Assembly: GCA_021234155.1 (NCBI GenBank)
Contig: JAJEKV010000063.1
Coordinates: 1,584,947 to 1,648,946, forward strand
DNA length: 64,000 bases
Reading direction: 5' to 3'
DNA from: Isoetes taiwanensis
Taxonomy: Eukaryota > Streptophyta > Lycopodiopsida > Isoetales > Isoetaceae
Every line of letters begins with the position of its first letter. Position 1 is the first letter of the stretch. A program made the position numbers and the translations under genes. Of the stretch, positions 12,200 through 23,474 are shown piece by piece. The notes below the pieces were generated by a model. That model was not told the origin of the DNA, made no database searches, and was given only the letters and a program-made list of their open reading frames with translations.

Positions 12200-13290
12200 A
12201 AGTTTAATTTGAAATTTAATTGGTTTGAAGCCATAATGGGAGAGGGCAAATTGAATTCATCTCCAGCAATTGAAAGCAAGAAATTGAGCACCGATCAAGC
12301 TTTCACCATTGACTTCGGGCCTGAATTGTTAATGATAAGGGCCATGTGACACCTGATGATGATTGCAGGCGGGAAACACCTTCAACTGCATGGGACAGTA
12401 CGCCAGGGTCCGGGTCATGCACGATAGAGGGCGACCATACACTGCTTCTTAAATGAGTGATAGTGGATAATGGCACTCATGTCATTTAAGCATGCATGAT
12501 TGAGCCATATCAGCAAATAAGACAACAATGATGTTCCAATAGGAACTTTTGTGGCACGCCTTTTATGTATAGCTTCAAGGTTTTTGGGATGCCATTCCAG
12601 TGTGGACCGATGTCTCAGCATTTGAAACGGTAGCTCCTTTTTTAAATTCATCCCCTTGAGAAGGCCATCCAGTTTTTGAAACTCTATTCTTGCTAGCTCT
12701 ATTCTTGATTGAAGCACAGATCCTGTGCACAAATAGATCCGGAAGCATGAAGCGAAGCTCCGACATACTTCTACCTGTGAGGATCCGAGGCAGTTGCGAA
12801 GATCTGGCACCTGCTAGCTCTATTCTTGATTGAAGAAATTTGCGGCAGTCGAAACCCTAAAACAAGCCGGTCAAAACTCTAAAATAAAACACTAAGGAAA
12901 ACTGGAAGAGCTGGTAAAGCGGAATCAGGGGACCCGAATTCTATTCCACGGTATTGGCGTTGCCACGTGTCATCGCGAGAATGCACCATGGACAAAAATC
13001 GAGACCCAACTTCTATATTGTACTCTAAATTTTGAAAGCTTCTTCCACTTTTACATTGGTGCTTATTTTTTGTTTCTTATCTTCACTTCCGAGTACAAGT
13101 TTCTTCCTCTTCTAAGTTACTTGAACTTGTTTGAACTTACATGAACTTGTTTGTGGAGGGGGCATTTGGGATATATTGAGAGCGATTCTGTATACTATTA
13201 TGTTCCATTTTTTAAAAAATCCAAGCCGAAAGTTTGACCTCAAATTTCAGATGAACCACTCAGATGTGCACACTGGGTTAATGGAATAAA
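12200..13290. other. no assigned gene; two unassigned ORFs
   Basis: A plus-strand frame from ATG 12236 reads about 38 codons of protein-like composition (includes AFTIDFGPELLMIRAM) before a stop. A minus-strand ORF of 131 codons spans 12810-12415. I recognise neither. A short direct repeat (GCTCTATTCTTGATTGAAG) occurs at about 12697 and 12816. The rest is the upstream region of the eL15 gene. Confidence 0.4.
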
Positions 13291-13295
13291 CGCCC

Positions 13296-13305
13296 AAACC
13301 CTAAA
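13296..13305 (+). promoter_or_regulatory. telo-box (AAACCCTAAA) upstream of RPL15
   Basis: AAACCCTAAA lies about 100 bp before the start codon. The telo-box (AAACCCTA) is an established promoter element of plant ribosomal-protein and other translation genes. Confidence 0.75.
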
Positions 13306-13375
13306 AAAGAAGAAGAAGTGCCTTGCCCTAGAAAAGTCACGCCCTAAATAACCTTCAGCAAAAGCTTTTGCTAGG

Positions 13376-13385
13376 TTTAGGGTTT
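13376..13385 (-). promoter_or_regulatory. second telo-box (reverse) in RPL15 leader
   Basis: TTTAGGGTTT, the reverse complement of the telo-box, ends 20 bp before the ATG, probably in the 5' untranslated region. With the forward copy 70 bp upstream it forms an oppositely oriented pair. Confidence 0.7.
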
Positions 13386-13404
13386 TCAGACCTCCGGCGC
13401 AGCG

Positions 13405-14318
13405 ATGGGTGCGTGGCTCGTTTCCGATTTCTTTTGTTGCATTGTTGAATGGGATGCTGGAAATGGCTGATTAATGTAGATCTGTTTGATCTTTCTTGTG
13501 TCGGATATGTTTGATTTATGTTTTGGTCTGTGAAACAGGTGCCTACAAGTATATTGAGGAGCTGTGGCGGAAGAAACAGTCTGATGTGATGAGATTTTTG
13601 TTGCGTGTGAGGTGCTGGGAGTATCGGCAGTTGCCCGGCATTGTGCGGATTACCCATCCAACCCGCCCTGACAAAGCCCGAAAGCTTGGCTACAAGGCCA
13701 AACAGGTTAGTATTTTTTTTTATCATCTAGCAAAGCTTGCAGCCTTCAGTTTCATCTTTTACAAGTTTCAATTGTGTGTAGGGTTATGTTGTGTATCGTG
13801 TGCGTGTAAGACGTGGTGGCAGGAAGAGGCCCGTTTCTAAGGGTATTGTGTATGGAAAACCCAAGAATCAGGGTATTACCCAATTGAAGTTCAAGAGAAA
13901 TCTTCGCTCTGTAGCCGAGGAACGAGCTGGGCGCCAGCTTGGAGGCCTAAGAGTGTTGAATTCTTACTGGATCAATCAGGTTGGTTTTTTTGGTCAAATG
14001 TTGAATGCTTCAAGATTTTTTCTGGTTTACGTTTCTACGCATGTTCAAGCTTTTTTATGTTTTCATATGCAGGATTCTACATACAAGTATTTTGAAATAA
14101 TTCTGGTGGATCCATTCCACACTGCAATTCGTAAGGATCCAAGAATTAACTGGATATGTCAGCCAGTCCATAAACATCGTGAGTTGAGAGGACTTACATC
14201 AGCTGGTAAAAAATACCGTGGTCTTCGTGTAAAGGGTCATCTCAATAACAAGACCCGTCCATCTATCCGAGCCACATGGAAGCGCCATAATTCACTTTCC
14301 TTGCGAAGATACCGATAG
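13405..14318 (+). CDS. RPL15: 60S ribosomal protein eL15
   Basis: Structural protein of the cytosolic large ribosomal subunit. Four exons: 13405-13408 (only ATGG), 13539-13705, 13782-13979 and 14073-14318, all with GT-AG introns (130, 76 and 93 bp). The sum is 615 bp, giving 204 residues, the usual length of eL15. The protein starts [15 protein letters not shown], includes [51 protein letters not shown] and [18 protein letters not shown], and ends SLSLRRYR. These are hallmark eL15 segments. No disruption is seen. A 4-bp first coding exon right after the ATG is notable; it may help couple splicing to expression, but that is inference. Telo-boxes lie upstream. Confidence 0.97.
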
Positions 14319-15412
14319 GAATAAGGTGGTGGAACTAAAGGCAGTTTTTGCAGAGCTACTGGTGTTGGTGTTGAAATATTTCCTAAGTTAAGGTCTTCTT
14401 TGGTTCCTTATAAGAGATCCTTGAGTAGGACACTGTCTGATTTTCTTATGGAATAGTAGGATTGGCAATTTTGCACATTAGCGAACAAAACCTTTTTTGA
14501 ATCAGTGCTATTAATCTATATAACTGAAATCGTTAAGCAATTTCTTGCATGTAACTTGTGCTGGCTATGGCAAAAAACTGACTGTGTAATGGCGATGACT
14601 GTTTACATGCCATGGCCAGTTTCCACGGTTGGGTATCCACTAAGGAAATGCGCAGTGAAGACTTCATTGTTGGATTTGAATAATTTAAACAATGTAGGAT
14701 TCTGCTGAATCTGGTGCAGTTTTGACGAACCTTGGTCTGGAAAGGAGCATTGCTGGATGTGAATAATTTAAGTGGTGTAGAATTCTGCTGAATCTAGTGT
14801 ACAGTTTTAGATGACAAGCTTAGGTGGCCAGATATAGCTGGAATAGGTTCTGGGATTCCATTTTCGTTTCTTCTGTTCTAGCAATACTGATTATCCATTA
14901 TCCTTGCACTTGGGTAATTCCTTGCTTTAACCCAACAATGATTTAGCGTTAAATGTGTAAATGCTTTTGAACTATTGCTGCTTTATCGAGTTGGAAGAGA
15001 TTTTTTGGAGCATATTCATTGGCGCAATAATCCACAGGCCGGCAGGTTAGGTCAGAACCACTGCAGGAGATATCATGCTATGCTAATTTTCGATGGATTA
15101 TCAAGATAATTTGTTGCTGCAATCTTGGTTGTAGATCATGGAAACCATGATTTAAGTCTTGGCATCCGTCATAATTAACAAAGTAATTTATATTTTGACA
15201 AAAAGAGCCACAATACCTTCATAATACAACTTCTGGCATGTATAATTCATGATAAAATTCTGAGATTCAAAGTCTCTTACTTGATAATAAAATCCCCGAG
15301 ATATTTGATCTCATCACCTGGCCCCTGGCCTCTATAAATTATAGGGCCTGCTATCGAGGCTCCAGAAAATCAGTAATTAGAATTTGTACAATGTATGGTT
15401 ACAATGTAGATA
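14319..15412. other. RPL15 3' region and intergenic DNA
   Basis: Contains the eL15 3' untranslated region and a diverged tandem duplication (14665-14811). No other gene seen. Confidence 0.5.
14665..14811 (+). repeat. diverged tandem duplication
   Basis: 14665-14726 and 14748-14811 share GTGAATAATTTAA-like and TTCTGCTGAATCT segments in the same order. A local duplication downstream of eL15. Confidence 0.7.
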
Positions 15413-17491
15413 TCAACTTGCCTGCACGACGTTCAGGTCCTTGAAAAACTTTACCATATTATTATACATGTCTTCCTTCGATGTAGTTGATAGTAAAAAA
15501 TCTATGTGTCCATAATTTGGTAAATATACAAGCGATGGTTGACATTGTAGCTCCATCAAGGTATGATTCACATCAGTTGGATCTGCCAGCATATCGTTTC
15601 CTCCATAAGCCATCCATAATGGAAATCCAGTGGGAATGCTTGAAATATCATAAGCTGGGGGTGACAACTGAAAATAATGTAGCAAGTTCCCTATCAAGCC
15701 GTAGTCATACTTTGAAAATGTTCCTTTACGGACCACTGCAGACCACAGAAGTATTAGCGAGCTCTATCTAGGCTGATAAAAATAGTCGAAAAGAGCATAC
15801 TCTGAGCAAGATGCTGAAGATTTTTCAGTGATGTTGATTGTGGTTCATTTACTAAATAATATGGGATGCGCGAGTAGTTAAAGCAGCAATTTGATCCTGT
15901 AAAGGTTACAAATATTCGTAAAGACAGTTCCAGAACAAGTAATTGACACTTATAATCCTTACCAGTAATAGCTGAGAGGAAATTCTTACAGTCCACTTCC
16001 TTTGATTTGCATATCGTGTCAACCATCCTTATACCAACATCGCTATGGAACGAGAAACAAGGATTAGCTCAACTAAAATTATTGCTCCTTTCCTCACTTG
16101 CTCACTTACTTGTAAAGATTGAATTCTCGCATACCAAAGGTTCTAACAAGCTGGTTGTATAAGAACTTTTCACTCATGAGCAATTGATGGTAATAAACAT
16201 AAGCCTGAATGTGCTGCTTACCCTATCTATGTACATATCGACTGCAACACGAAGGAACTTCGACGACATGTGATTCAAATAGGTAATGGGGCTTAACAAA
16301 GCTGCGGCCGTGATGATCTCTCTCACGTCTGGTTGTGTTAATGCAGCTAGTCCGATGATAGTACCCTTTTAAAATCCAGATTTTGTTACTTGCCTCAATA
16401 AGATGCGGTACACATGAAATTAAAATAACAAGAAAAAGAGAAGGAATTCCCTGAAGTTCCTACTTATAATGGCAAACATGACTGACAATATGCTGCAAAA
16501 CAGGCCAGCAGTTTCCAACCTTCACCTTAAGCACCATTACAGGTGAGTAATTTTTATTGTTTACCATGCTTTCCATGACAAAAACTATCAGTACAATACA
16601 TGCTTGACTCCAGGGTATTTTCGTTTTCCAAAGCCTACATAAATTGCACGGTATTTTTTAAAGGATAAGCTTATTTAAAAGGCATGAATCGTCAAATCTA
16701 TTATTAGACTGGCAAAAATCAAGCAAATTAAGATTTTCTACCTGAGAGTGGCCAACGTAGTACACCTGCGAATTTGTAGTCTCATGAATAAATTTAATAT
16801 TTGCTGGAAGATCATAAGCAGCAAGTTCATCCCAGGTCCAATCCCAAAATTGCTGCAAAGTCCATGAAATGGTAAGATATACCAACAAGTATTTCAAGAA
16901 ACAGTAACACTCAAACAGATCAAGCACCTTATCATGTTTTGACAAGCTGGTATGACCAGGGCTCCAATAGCATCCACGACCATTACCAATCCAAACATCA
17001 AATCCTGCATCAGCTAATACAAACCCCAGCGACTGGTCTGGCGGATTTAGTACCCATGCATCTCCACCCTATAAAAAACAAACATGAGGGCTTTGTTCCC
17101 GTGAAAGTAATAAGTTTAAAACCATAATAAGGATGTTGCTAACTTACAACTAACATAGTAACCATATTATACCTGAAGAAGCCCATGTTGCAATAAAACA
17201 GGTTGTCTGAAAAGACTATTTGACATAGTCTCATTAATTCCAAATGGAATCCGGTTGAGGGCCACCAAATAACCATCCTCTGTAGTTACCTATTATTCAC
17301 AATAATTGCCATAACTCTTAAACATGAAGCACTTTGAAAAAAGAAGGGGAAAAGTTCAAATAGATTCATACCGTGTATTCAAAACAGGGATAGCCATATG
17401 GAATGACATAAGTTTCACATAAACTAGAAGAATGTCCAAGGGCTTTGTATCTGAACTGCAGCAGAACTGCCATAATCCAAAAGAGCACCAT
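15413..17491 (-). CDS. acid lipase (lysosomal/gastric lipase family, plant TGL1-like)
   Basis: Predicted alpha/beta-hydrolase that cleaves acylglycerols or sterol esters, secreted or vacuolar. Nine exons: 17491-17372, 17289-17173, 17068-16928, 16852-16742, 16365-16222, 16150-16110, 16042-15963, 15896-15801, 15735-15413. All introns are GT-AG with consistent phase, giving 1173 bp and 390 residues, close to the family norm. The N-terminus [13 protein letters not shown] looks like a signal peptide; an in-frame TGA lies 12 bp before the ATG. The oxyanion region is LLQHGLL, and the nucleophile elbow GHSQG is split by the exon 4/5 junction. The catalytic Asp is in [12 protein letters not shown] and the His in NYGHIDFLL. 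No disruption found. The substrate cannot be told from sequence. Confidence 0.93.
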
Positions 17492-18111
17492 CTTGAATTC
17501 TATTCACAGAATTATTAGATGTAAGATAACAGATTTCTTAGATACAAGCTCAGGATGCCATTGTGGAGAAGCAGCAGGCATACGTAAAAAGGCAGATTCC
17601 ATGCACAGCGTGTTGATGGGAGCAATTATAACGTGAATAAAAAGCTCAGGGATGAGTGCTCGTCTAAAATGCGGAATTTTAATTGCGGACCTGCTCGTGA
17701 GCCTAGTGGTCCTTTGGGACGGATTTGCCTCTTTTCTTCCTAGGGGAATCTGTCCGAAAATTGATCTAAAGATACGATATTTTTCAAATTATAAAACACA
17801 AAGAGTAAATAAATAAGTAATAACCAATTTTAGTGGGGGAAAATAATAGATAGCTAGGGACACGTTAGGTCAGTCAATACGTAAAAAAATACTTAGGATG
17901 CACTTTGATGCGTCTGCCATTAGCGCCATGCCACATGGCAGTGTTTCAAACAAAGAATGTTAGTAAAAAAAATTTGATCGAGGACCAGAGCTTCTGCGGC
18001 AGCTGCTGGTTTCTACTGCTTGTTTACCTGCGTTCCAGAGTGTTTACCTGCATTCCAGAGTGTTTACCCATCATTCTTAAGCTTTTTACTTGCATCAGAA
18101 TGCCTCCTAGT
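17492..18111. other. lipase upstream region, no gene
   Basis: Contains a short imperfect tandem of TGTTTACCTGC(A/G)TTCCAGAG near 18024-18068. No gene signature. Confidence 0.5.
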
Positions 18112-18200
18112 TACAAGAATGTCCGTTTAGGGGACAACATGAGATGTCAACAGGGCTCTGTTTCCATCTCAGGAATATCCCCTAAACGAACATTCTTGTA
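18112..18200 (+). other. long foldback hairpin (small-RNA-precursor-like)
   Basis: 18112-18134 and 18178-18200 pair as a 23-bp stem with one mismatch. A second short stem inside the loop (GAGATG with CATCTC) leaves a terminal loop of about 18 nt. The whole foldback is 89 nt. The size resembles a plant microRNA precursor, but short inverted-repeat transposons look the same. There is no evidence of expression. Confidence 0.6.
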
Positions 18201-18504
18201 TACGGAATTACAACAACTATAACATAGATATGTTAATAATTTGAAGGGCTTATGTCATATCATACTCATGCAATCTCTTGTACATTACATATATACAAGA
18301 AAATTAATGCGTCCTACGGCGCATTGTTCGAGTTTTAGCATGTCCTTATATTCCCTTTAATTCTCATGGATTCCCTTACATTCTAGAAATTTCTAGAACA
18401 TTTTAGAACTTTCTGGAACATTTTGAAACTTTCAAAACATCCTAGAATTAATTAGAACATTACCCTTAAGTATATTTAAAACATAAATTATTTATAGAAT
18501 TAAT

Positions 18505-18575
18505 GCTTGGTCTAGTGGTTAGAGTGAGGGGTTTGGGGGGTTGAGGACCAGGGTTCGAATCCCCCCAATAACATA
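18505..18575 (+). repeat. tRNA-derived SINE head (Pol III A and B boxes)
   Basis: TGGTCTAGTGGTTAGAG matches an A box, and about 40 nt later GGGTTCGAATCCCC matches a B box and T-arm. No matching acceptor stem or anticodon arm was found, so this is a tRNA-derived repeat or tRNA relic rather than a functional tRNA. Confidence 0.6.
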
Positions 18576-18616
18576 AAAAATTTTAAAAGCCTTTCCTTAA
18601 GGAATGAGCATTCAAT

Positions 18617-18945
18617 ATGAGCCTTAGGATCTTAGACTTGATCAACGATCAAGATCTCACCATATAAAAACAATATGAGCCGTAGGATCTATTACATATA
18701 ATTCCCAAAGCCACGTGGACCGTAGGATATGTCCCCAAGCCACGTGAGCCGTCGGATCTCGGACCGACGGTCAGGATCAGATCAATCTGGACCGTAGCAC
18801 CATGGTGTATATATATTATATTATATATATAATTATTATATTATATTATATATGTAAATTCCCTGGCCATCTGGACCGTACGATACGTCCCAAACCCACG
18901 TGAGCCGTCAGATCTCTAATGGACGGTCGGATAAGCGCGAAACAT
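18617..18945 (+). repeat. degenerate repeats with G-boxes (CCACGTGNNCCGTAGGAT)
   Basis: About six diverged copies of a unit like CACGTGAGCCGTAGGATCT are interspersed with an AT-only stretch (18800-18855). Three copies hold a full CACGTG. Some units continue into an inverted partner (GGACCGACGGTC). They may be transposon subterminal repeats. Confidence 0.55.
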
Positions 18946-19815
18946 ATAGCAGATATACAAATAATTTTCCTACTGAGGAACTGGGTGAAGTCGGCCTTGC
19001 AAACGAATTCTCGTAGATTCCCTTAGTATTCCCCTAGATTCTCTTATATTTCCCTGGATTGCAAAAAAAATCCCTCAAGCATCCCCAACTTCCCTCAGGT
19101 TCCTCTACATAGATTCCTTGAGACTTTATGAAGATTCTTTAAGATTCCCTCATATTTCTCCATATGTCTTTAGAGCTCTCTAAACTTCTTTATGATTCTC
19201 TTAGATTTATTTCAATTCCATTGAGATTTCTTTAGAGACCCTCAAGGTATGCCCTTAGATTCTAAAAGAATACCTAAATATTCCAGTGTCACCATGATAC
19301 CAGATGATGCTAACCCAAAAAGACCCATAGAGGTCACATATAAAGTAAATGTTTGAAGATCAAAGTCAATACCATAAGTCAAAATTAACGCTTCATAGTC
19401 AAACTCAATGCGAAGAAGCTTTTTAGCAGATCTAGTATTAAATGATACACTCCAACGAAAACAATGATTGTTGCATTTTTGGGTTAGTGCAAAGTTGGTG
19501 GTGTAAAATGGTCCCGTTGTGACACGTGTGGCCAATTGCATGAGGCAACATTCTCTACATTTTCGCAACCCTTTTATCTAGATAATTAAACTATATATAC
19601 ATTGTTGCTTGTGCTTACAGCTATTGGACTTCCCATACGCTACAGCATTCTTTTCAGGAGGTCTCTAGATTCCTTCATTTCCAACTCATGCCACAATATT
19701 TTGTCCCTAGAAGTAATAGTATGATGTTAACCAATAATAAGATAACTTTTTATTGGACTATCATATTCAAAAAACTCGCTTGCTTCAAGATACCTTGTTC
19801 CCTAACTGTAAATAA
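18946..19815. other. no recognisable gene
   Basis: 19020-19260 is a degenerate run of TTAGATTC/CCCTTAGATT-like units. A 108-codon minus ORF (19568-19242) has no family signature and I do not call it. Confidence 0.5.
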
Positions 19816-20048
19816 TACAAGAAATTTATCGCGGCGGCCTTGCGGCCGCCGCGAACATTTCTCTTCACCAACCCGCCGCAAAAGAAGTTTTGTGCTAAGT
19901 CGAATAGGCTGCCGCGAATATTTCTTTTCTCCAACCCGTCGCAGAAGAAATTTTGTTCTAAGTCGAATATATCTCAATTCTGGACATCCTTGAGATGCGA
20001 AAGAACGTGCAGGAGTTGAACCTGCACTATTGCCATCTGTTTTGCATC
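19816..20048 (-). repeat. GC-hairpin repeat, copy A (3' end facing left)
   Basis: Read on the minus strand this is a tRNA-like T-arm (GCAGGTTCAACTCCTGC), a body with TATTCGACTTA and GCGGGTTGG, then a GC-rich hairpin (GCGGCGGCC with GGCCGCCGC) and a terminal ATAAATTTCTTGTA. Copies B (30191-30359) and C (35704-35755) end identically. Copy A carries an internal partial duplication of about 65 bp (TATTCGACTTA to TTCGCGGC, twice). It is either a tRNA-derived SINE or the terminal repeat of a larger element. Confidence 0.75.
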
Positions 20049-20149
20049 AAGGACAACATGGTGCCTGAAATTACCTCATGTCCTCAAGTTGCCATCTGTT
20101 TTGCATCAAGGACAACATGGTGCCCGAAATTACCTCATGTCCTCAAGTT
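20032..20149 (+). repeat. 59-bp tandem duplication
   Basis: 20032-20090 and 20091-20149 are adjacent copies with one mismatch, abutting copy A. Confidence 0.9.
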
Positions 20150-20424
20150 TTTGTAGAACATGGATGATAATCAAAATTATGTAATTATTCTTGGCTTAAA
20201 CTTTTTACATCTTCCCCTTAACCTTGCCCCTAATCATTCTTGGCTTAAGCTTTTTGCATTGTCCCCTTAACTCATGTGTGCCAAGCCTTGTGCATATAGA
20301 CTTTGAATGTTAAAAATATATTGCATGGTTGATTTGCAAATTTTAGAGGTAAAAAGAAAAGCCCAATATTTTCAAATAGTAATACTTGTCTTGCAATCAG
20401 AATTCAAAACTCATTTAGATTCAG

Positions 20425-20723
20425 CTAGATAGTGTAGTCTTCTAAAACTGTGTATAGCGTGAAACAAATTAGACCAAATAAACATAAATAAACAATTCTC
20501 TCGTTATTATTATATAATGATGTCCCTTCGTAAGGGTTCTGATTACTGTCATACACAATGATGGGAGCAATGGAGAAAGCGTAAGGCAAGGTCATAGGCA
20601 TGGCAGAGGTGGCAAAAATACTTGGTTCTCTCTGGACCTGAGAACCAATCTCTGGAATGGTAGGCTGAGAAGAAGCAATCTGTTGATTATCAAATAGGTG
20701 GTCCAAAACCTGGCTGGTAGATA
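20425..20723 (-). CDS. exon-like ORF, unknown protein
   Basis: After a plausible acceptor (CCAGCCAG at about 20724) the minus strand is open for about 95 codons: VLDHLFDNQQIASSQPTIPE, a Pro/Ser/Gln-rich middle (MPMTLPYAFSIAPIIVYDS), then a hydrophobic end. It resembles a real exon in its first 65 codons. Function unknown. It could belong with the fragments at 21318-22080 or be a captured gene piece. Confidence 0.3.
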
Positions 20724-21317
20724 ATCTCTGTTTTTAAGTTTTTTGTTTGACCAGATTTAAACTTATGGCTATGGCTTTGTTGTTCAGAAACCGTAGTTAA
20801 ACCACATCTCTTGTATAACCACAACATTCAATGTTGTTCCCAGCAATAAGACAATGTTGTCTATAACCATTTGCCATCCATCTAAGCCTGGCCGAAGACT
20901 TTGTGAGGGGCAATCGATTTTTAATCTGTACAGGTTCTAATTTACTACTGTTAATATTGCTGTGATGAATGACTCTCTAGAAGATTAAATATAGTACTGA
21001 TATGATCATAACATAACAATGGTACTATATAGTTATTTAATCTCCTGCCAAATGTTTGTTCTAGAAATGTTTGCATGACCATATACCACACATTGTTAAA
21101 GTAACATAAATTCTTTAGATGCCTGACATGCAATGTGCTTTTGATCCATGCACTTGCCACTAGAACTTACAGCATTTCGTAATTTCCCCTTCGAAACTGA
21201 ACATTTACATTGCACTTGATCACAAGAATCTTCTCTAAAGAATGAAAATGCCAGAAAAGTGGCACTCCTGTTGTTTGCCAAAATGAGATGTGCAGAACTA
21301 GGTTACTTTTTCATAAA

Positions 21318-21640
21318 TCAAGTCTGTTCTGCTACTGCTGGTTCTGGAGTATACCAACCAAGCTGCATTTCAAGTTCTTTCTTGGCACGCGCAAGACGGG
21401 ACTTCCTATGGGCACCCTTGTTCTTGTGTATTGTATGAACCTTTACAGACTTGTCAATAATTGAATAAGCTTCCCCAATTAAGACTTCTACAGGTTTGAG
21501 ATCATCAGGCTTTGCCTCAGGGGTTTTTTTCAGTTTCTGAAGCGCAAGGAAAACCTTTGAAAATACAAATTGCAAATCAAAAATAGGTATTCTTACTTAA
21601 ATCATATCAATGTGAGGAATTGAAACTTACCTTTTTTCAT
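21318..21640 (-). pseudogene. RPS20: plastid 30S ribosomal protein bS20 C-terminal fragment
   Basis: bS20 binds 16S rRNA; the plant plastid form is nuclear-encoded. A small exon (about 21653-21631) encodes MNTRMKK. After an intron, the exon at about 21565-21318 encodes VFLALQKLKK, VEVLIGEAYSIIDKSVKVHT and NKGAHRKSRLARAKKELEMQ, ending LGWYTPEPAVAEQT. This is the conserved second half of plastid S20. The splice junction is off by one base: the upstream exon ends in a six-A run, and five As would restore MKK-VFLAL. This is either a frameshift or a homopolymer sequencing error. The N-terminal helix and transit peptide were not found in a consistent frame. An ATG exon at 22079-22026 (MAMAATVWQWLP...) ends in a donor but is out of phase with what follows. 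Confidence 0.6.
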
Positions 21641-21648
21641 ACGGGTGT

Positions 21649-21918
21649 TCATCTCTGCAGGCCCTCCTCTCTGTATTGCCCTGCTATCTGCAATTCAGAG
21701 GCACCAAATCTAGCAGAACCCTGAAAGCCAGATGACTGGTTCATCTGCATTCCTCCCAAATTCGAGAGCGTCTCCAAATCGGTCTGTTCTAGAGCATTGG
21801 AATCGCCTGATGCAGAAGCTCCGAAACCAAATGGGTTGCTAAGCGGAGGTATAGAAGTGCTAGCTGATCCGCTTGTGCTGAGAATTCTGTTTAGTTCTTG
21901 ATTTTGTGCACCATAGCT
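21649..21918 (-). CDS. Ser/Gly/Gln-rich exon-like ORF, unknown
   Basis: About 90 codons of biased but gene-like composition (NPFGFGASASGDSNALEQ, GGMQMNQSSGFQGSARFG). The frame ends in TGA exactly where the small bS20 exon begins in another frame, so it may be an exon of a different gene or transcript. The faint resemblance to Gly/Asn-rich ubiquilin-type linkers is not enough for a call. Confidence 0.3.
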   Translation of the reverse strand, partial: SYGAQNQELNRILSTSGSASTSIPPLSNPFGFGASASGDSNALEQTDLETLSNLGGMQMNQSSGFQGSARFGASELQIAGQYREEGLQR

Positions 21919-22143
21919 CAATCACAATGCTGCCATAGAAATGGAGGCAAAAATTATTTAAGAAGGTTGCACATGCATTGAATCCCGCTTCACCGACCTC
22001 TTAATTATCCCATTCATGTAAATACCTTGCTATGGACACGGAATGGAAGCCATTGCCAGACAGTAGCCGCCATAGCCATAGCCAGGAAGAAGATTTTTTC
22101 GAATGCTCAGAACAGGGCCCATTTGAGCTGCCGATGGTCGGAA

Positions 22144-22229
22144 GCCATAGCCAGCAAATTTAGGCGCAGATGTCGCATCGTCGGACGCCATAGCCAGCAA
22201 ATTTGGGCGTAGATGCCGCATCGTCGGAC
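22144..22229 (+). repeat. 43-bp tandem duplication
   Basis: Units start at 22144 and 22187, with a partial third at 22230. Each begins GCCATAGCC and contains CATCGTCGGAC. The period is 43 bp with a few substitutions. Confidence 0.9.
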
Positions 22230-22759
22230 GCCATAGCCACCATTTTTTTTCTTCCCCGACCATTTTCTCTGGCATTTTTTTTGTTTCCCTATTTTTTCCC
22301 TCCGGAAATACGTGGCGGGAATCAACAGAATATGACAAAGGCATCTTCCCCCTAATAATTATATATGTTAAGATTACTATCCATCTTTCATATAGGAATC
22401 ACTTCTTTACCATGACAAAGTTTAAAATTAAAACAACCAATTTGGTCTCATATCTTTGTAAGAGAACGTGTGCTTCCTGTATCATAGCATTAAAAGAAAG
22501 ACAACTCTCCACTGCAATAGTCTTACAATAGATTTATAAACCTCTGGGACAATCAATTGCTGAGAATCACATCCCCCTTTGAATAGTCTGAATTGGAACT
22601 GTATAAGTGAACTTGAATGGCTTAGAGAGCAAAGATGCTGGCTATAATGAAGCAATGAGATGTGTGTTACGTTCATAGTTTGAATCTAACTTCCCAACAT
22701 GGAATAATTGAATGAATTTTGTGACTATAAAGCATTATATTCTTGAATGGGACAACCTA

Positions 22760-22875
22760 GTTAGATATCTATTCGAAACATATATAATGATACATCCTTT
22801 TTTGCCTTTTTTTTTTTTCACTCCTATTTTTTCTGGGTTCTGCCTCGCGTGAAGTCGACACGTATGAATTTTTGT
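22760..22875 (+). repeat. dispersed repeat, partner at 33500-33605
   Basis: Both copies read ATATATAA(T/A)GATACATC, a T-run, then GGGTTCTGCCTC or GTGTTCTGCCTC, a GACACGT core and a further T-run, in the same orientation. Confidence 0.6.
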
Positions 22876-23474
22876 TTTTCTTCGGCTGCATAGACATGAA
22901 TTTTTGGTTTTCTTCCGCTGCAAGCAAGCGAAGCATTCTGCCTCGTGTCTTTCTGTATAAAGCAAGCCCTGGCAAGGCAGATCCAGCTTTTCCAGTTAAT
23001 GCCAGAAAGCTTGAGAAAGCTTACCGATTTCATTCAGCCGCTAGGAACTTGCGCAGGCAGAGCATCCATCTATTCTTTGACCTACAACTTCAGGGATTGT
23101 TTTAACTAGTGCTCATCGGATCATTCCATCCTAAACGTGAGGCAACATTTTATGCAGATGCCACAGCATGGTGTTTCTCGTGAAAATTAACAGAGGACAT
23201 GAGAGCACAAAGAGCCCAATCTTGCCGAAAACGAGCCACAATTTCATTTATCGAAGTCATATTTGAGGCATATAAGAAACACAGCTCTGGTTCCCTGTGC
23301 AAACTAAAAAAAAACAGCCTATTCGGCCTGTGCAGCTCGATCGAGCGTGATCCGACCTGTGGGAAAAGCTCGCCGTTTCACCCTAAAGACAAATATTTTT
23401 AAATAATAAAACCTTTAACTCTAGATTATTCTATTCTTAATTTTATATTTAATATTTATAACATCTTTAGTTAG

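Noticed and set aside
16205-16221. An apparent 17-nt intron (GTAAGC...TTCAG) in the lipase gene.
   Set aside because: Aligning to the family shows the true acceptor is at 16151 (ACCAG before CTTGTTAGA), giving a normal 71-bp intron and the correct protein length.
19242-19568. 108-codon minus ORF.
   Set aside because: No recognisable domain, no splice or promoter context; part of it overlaps degenerate TTAGATTC repeats.
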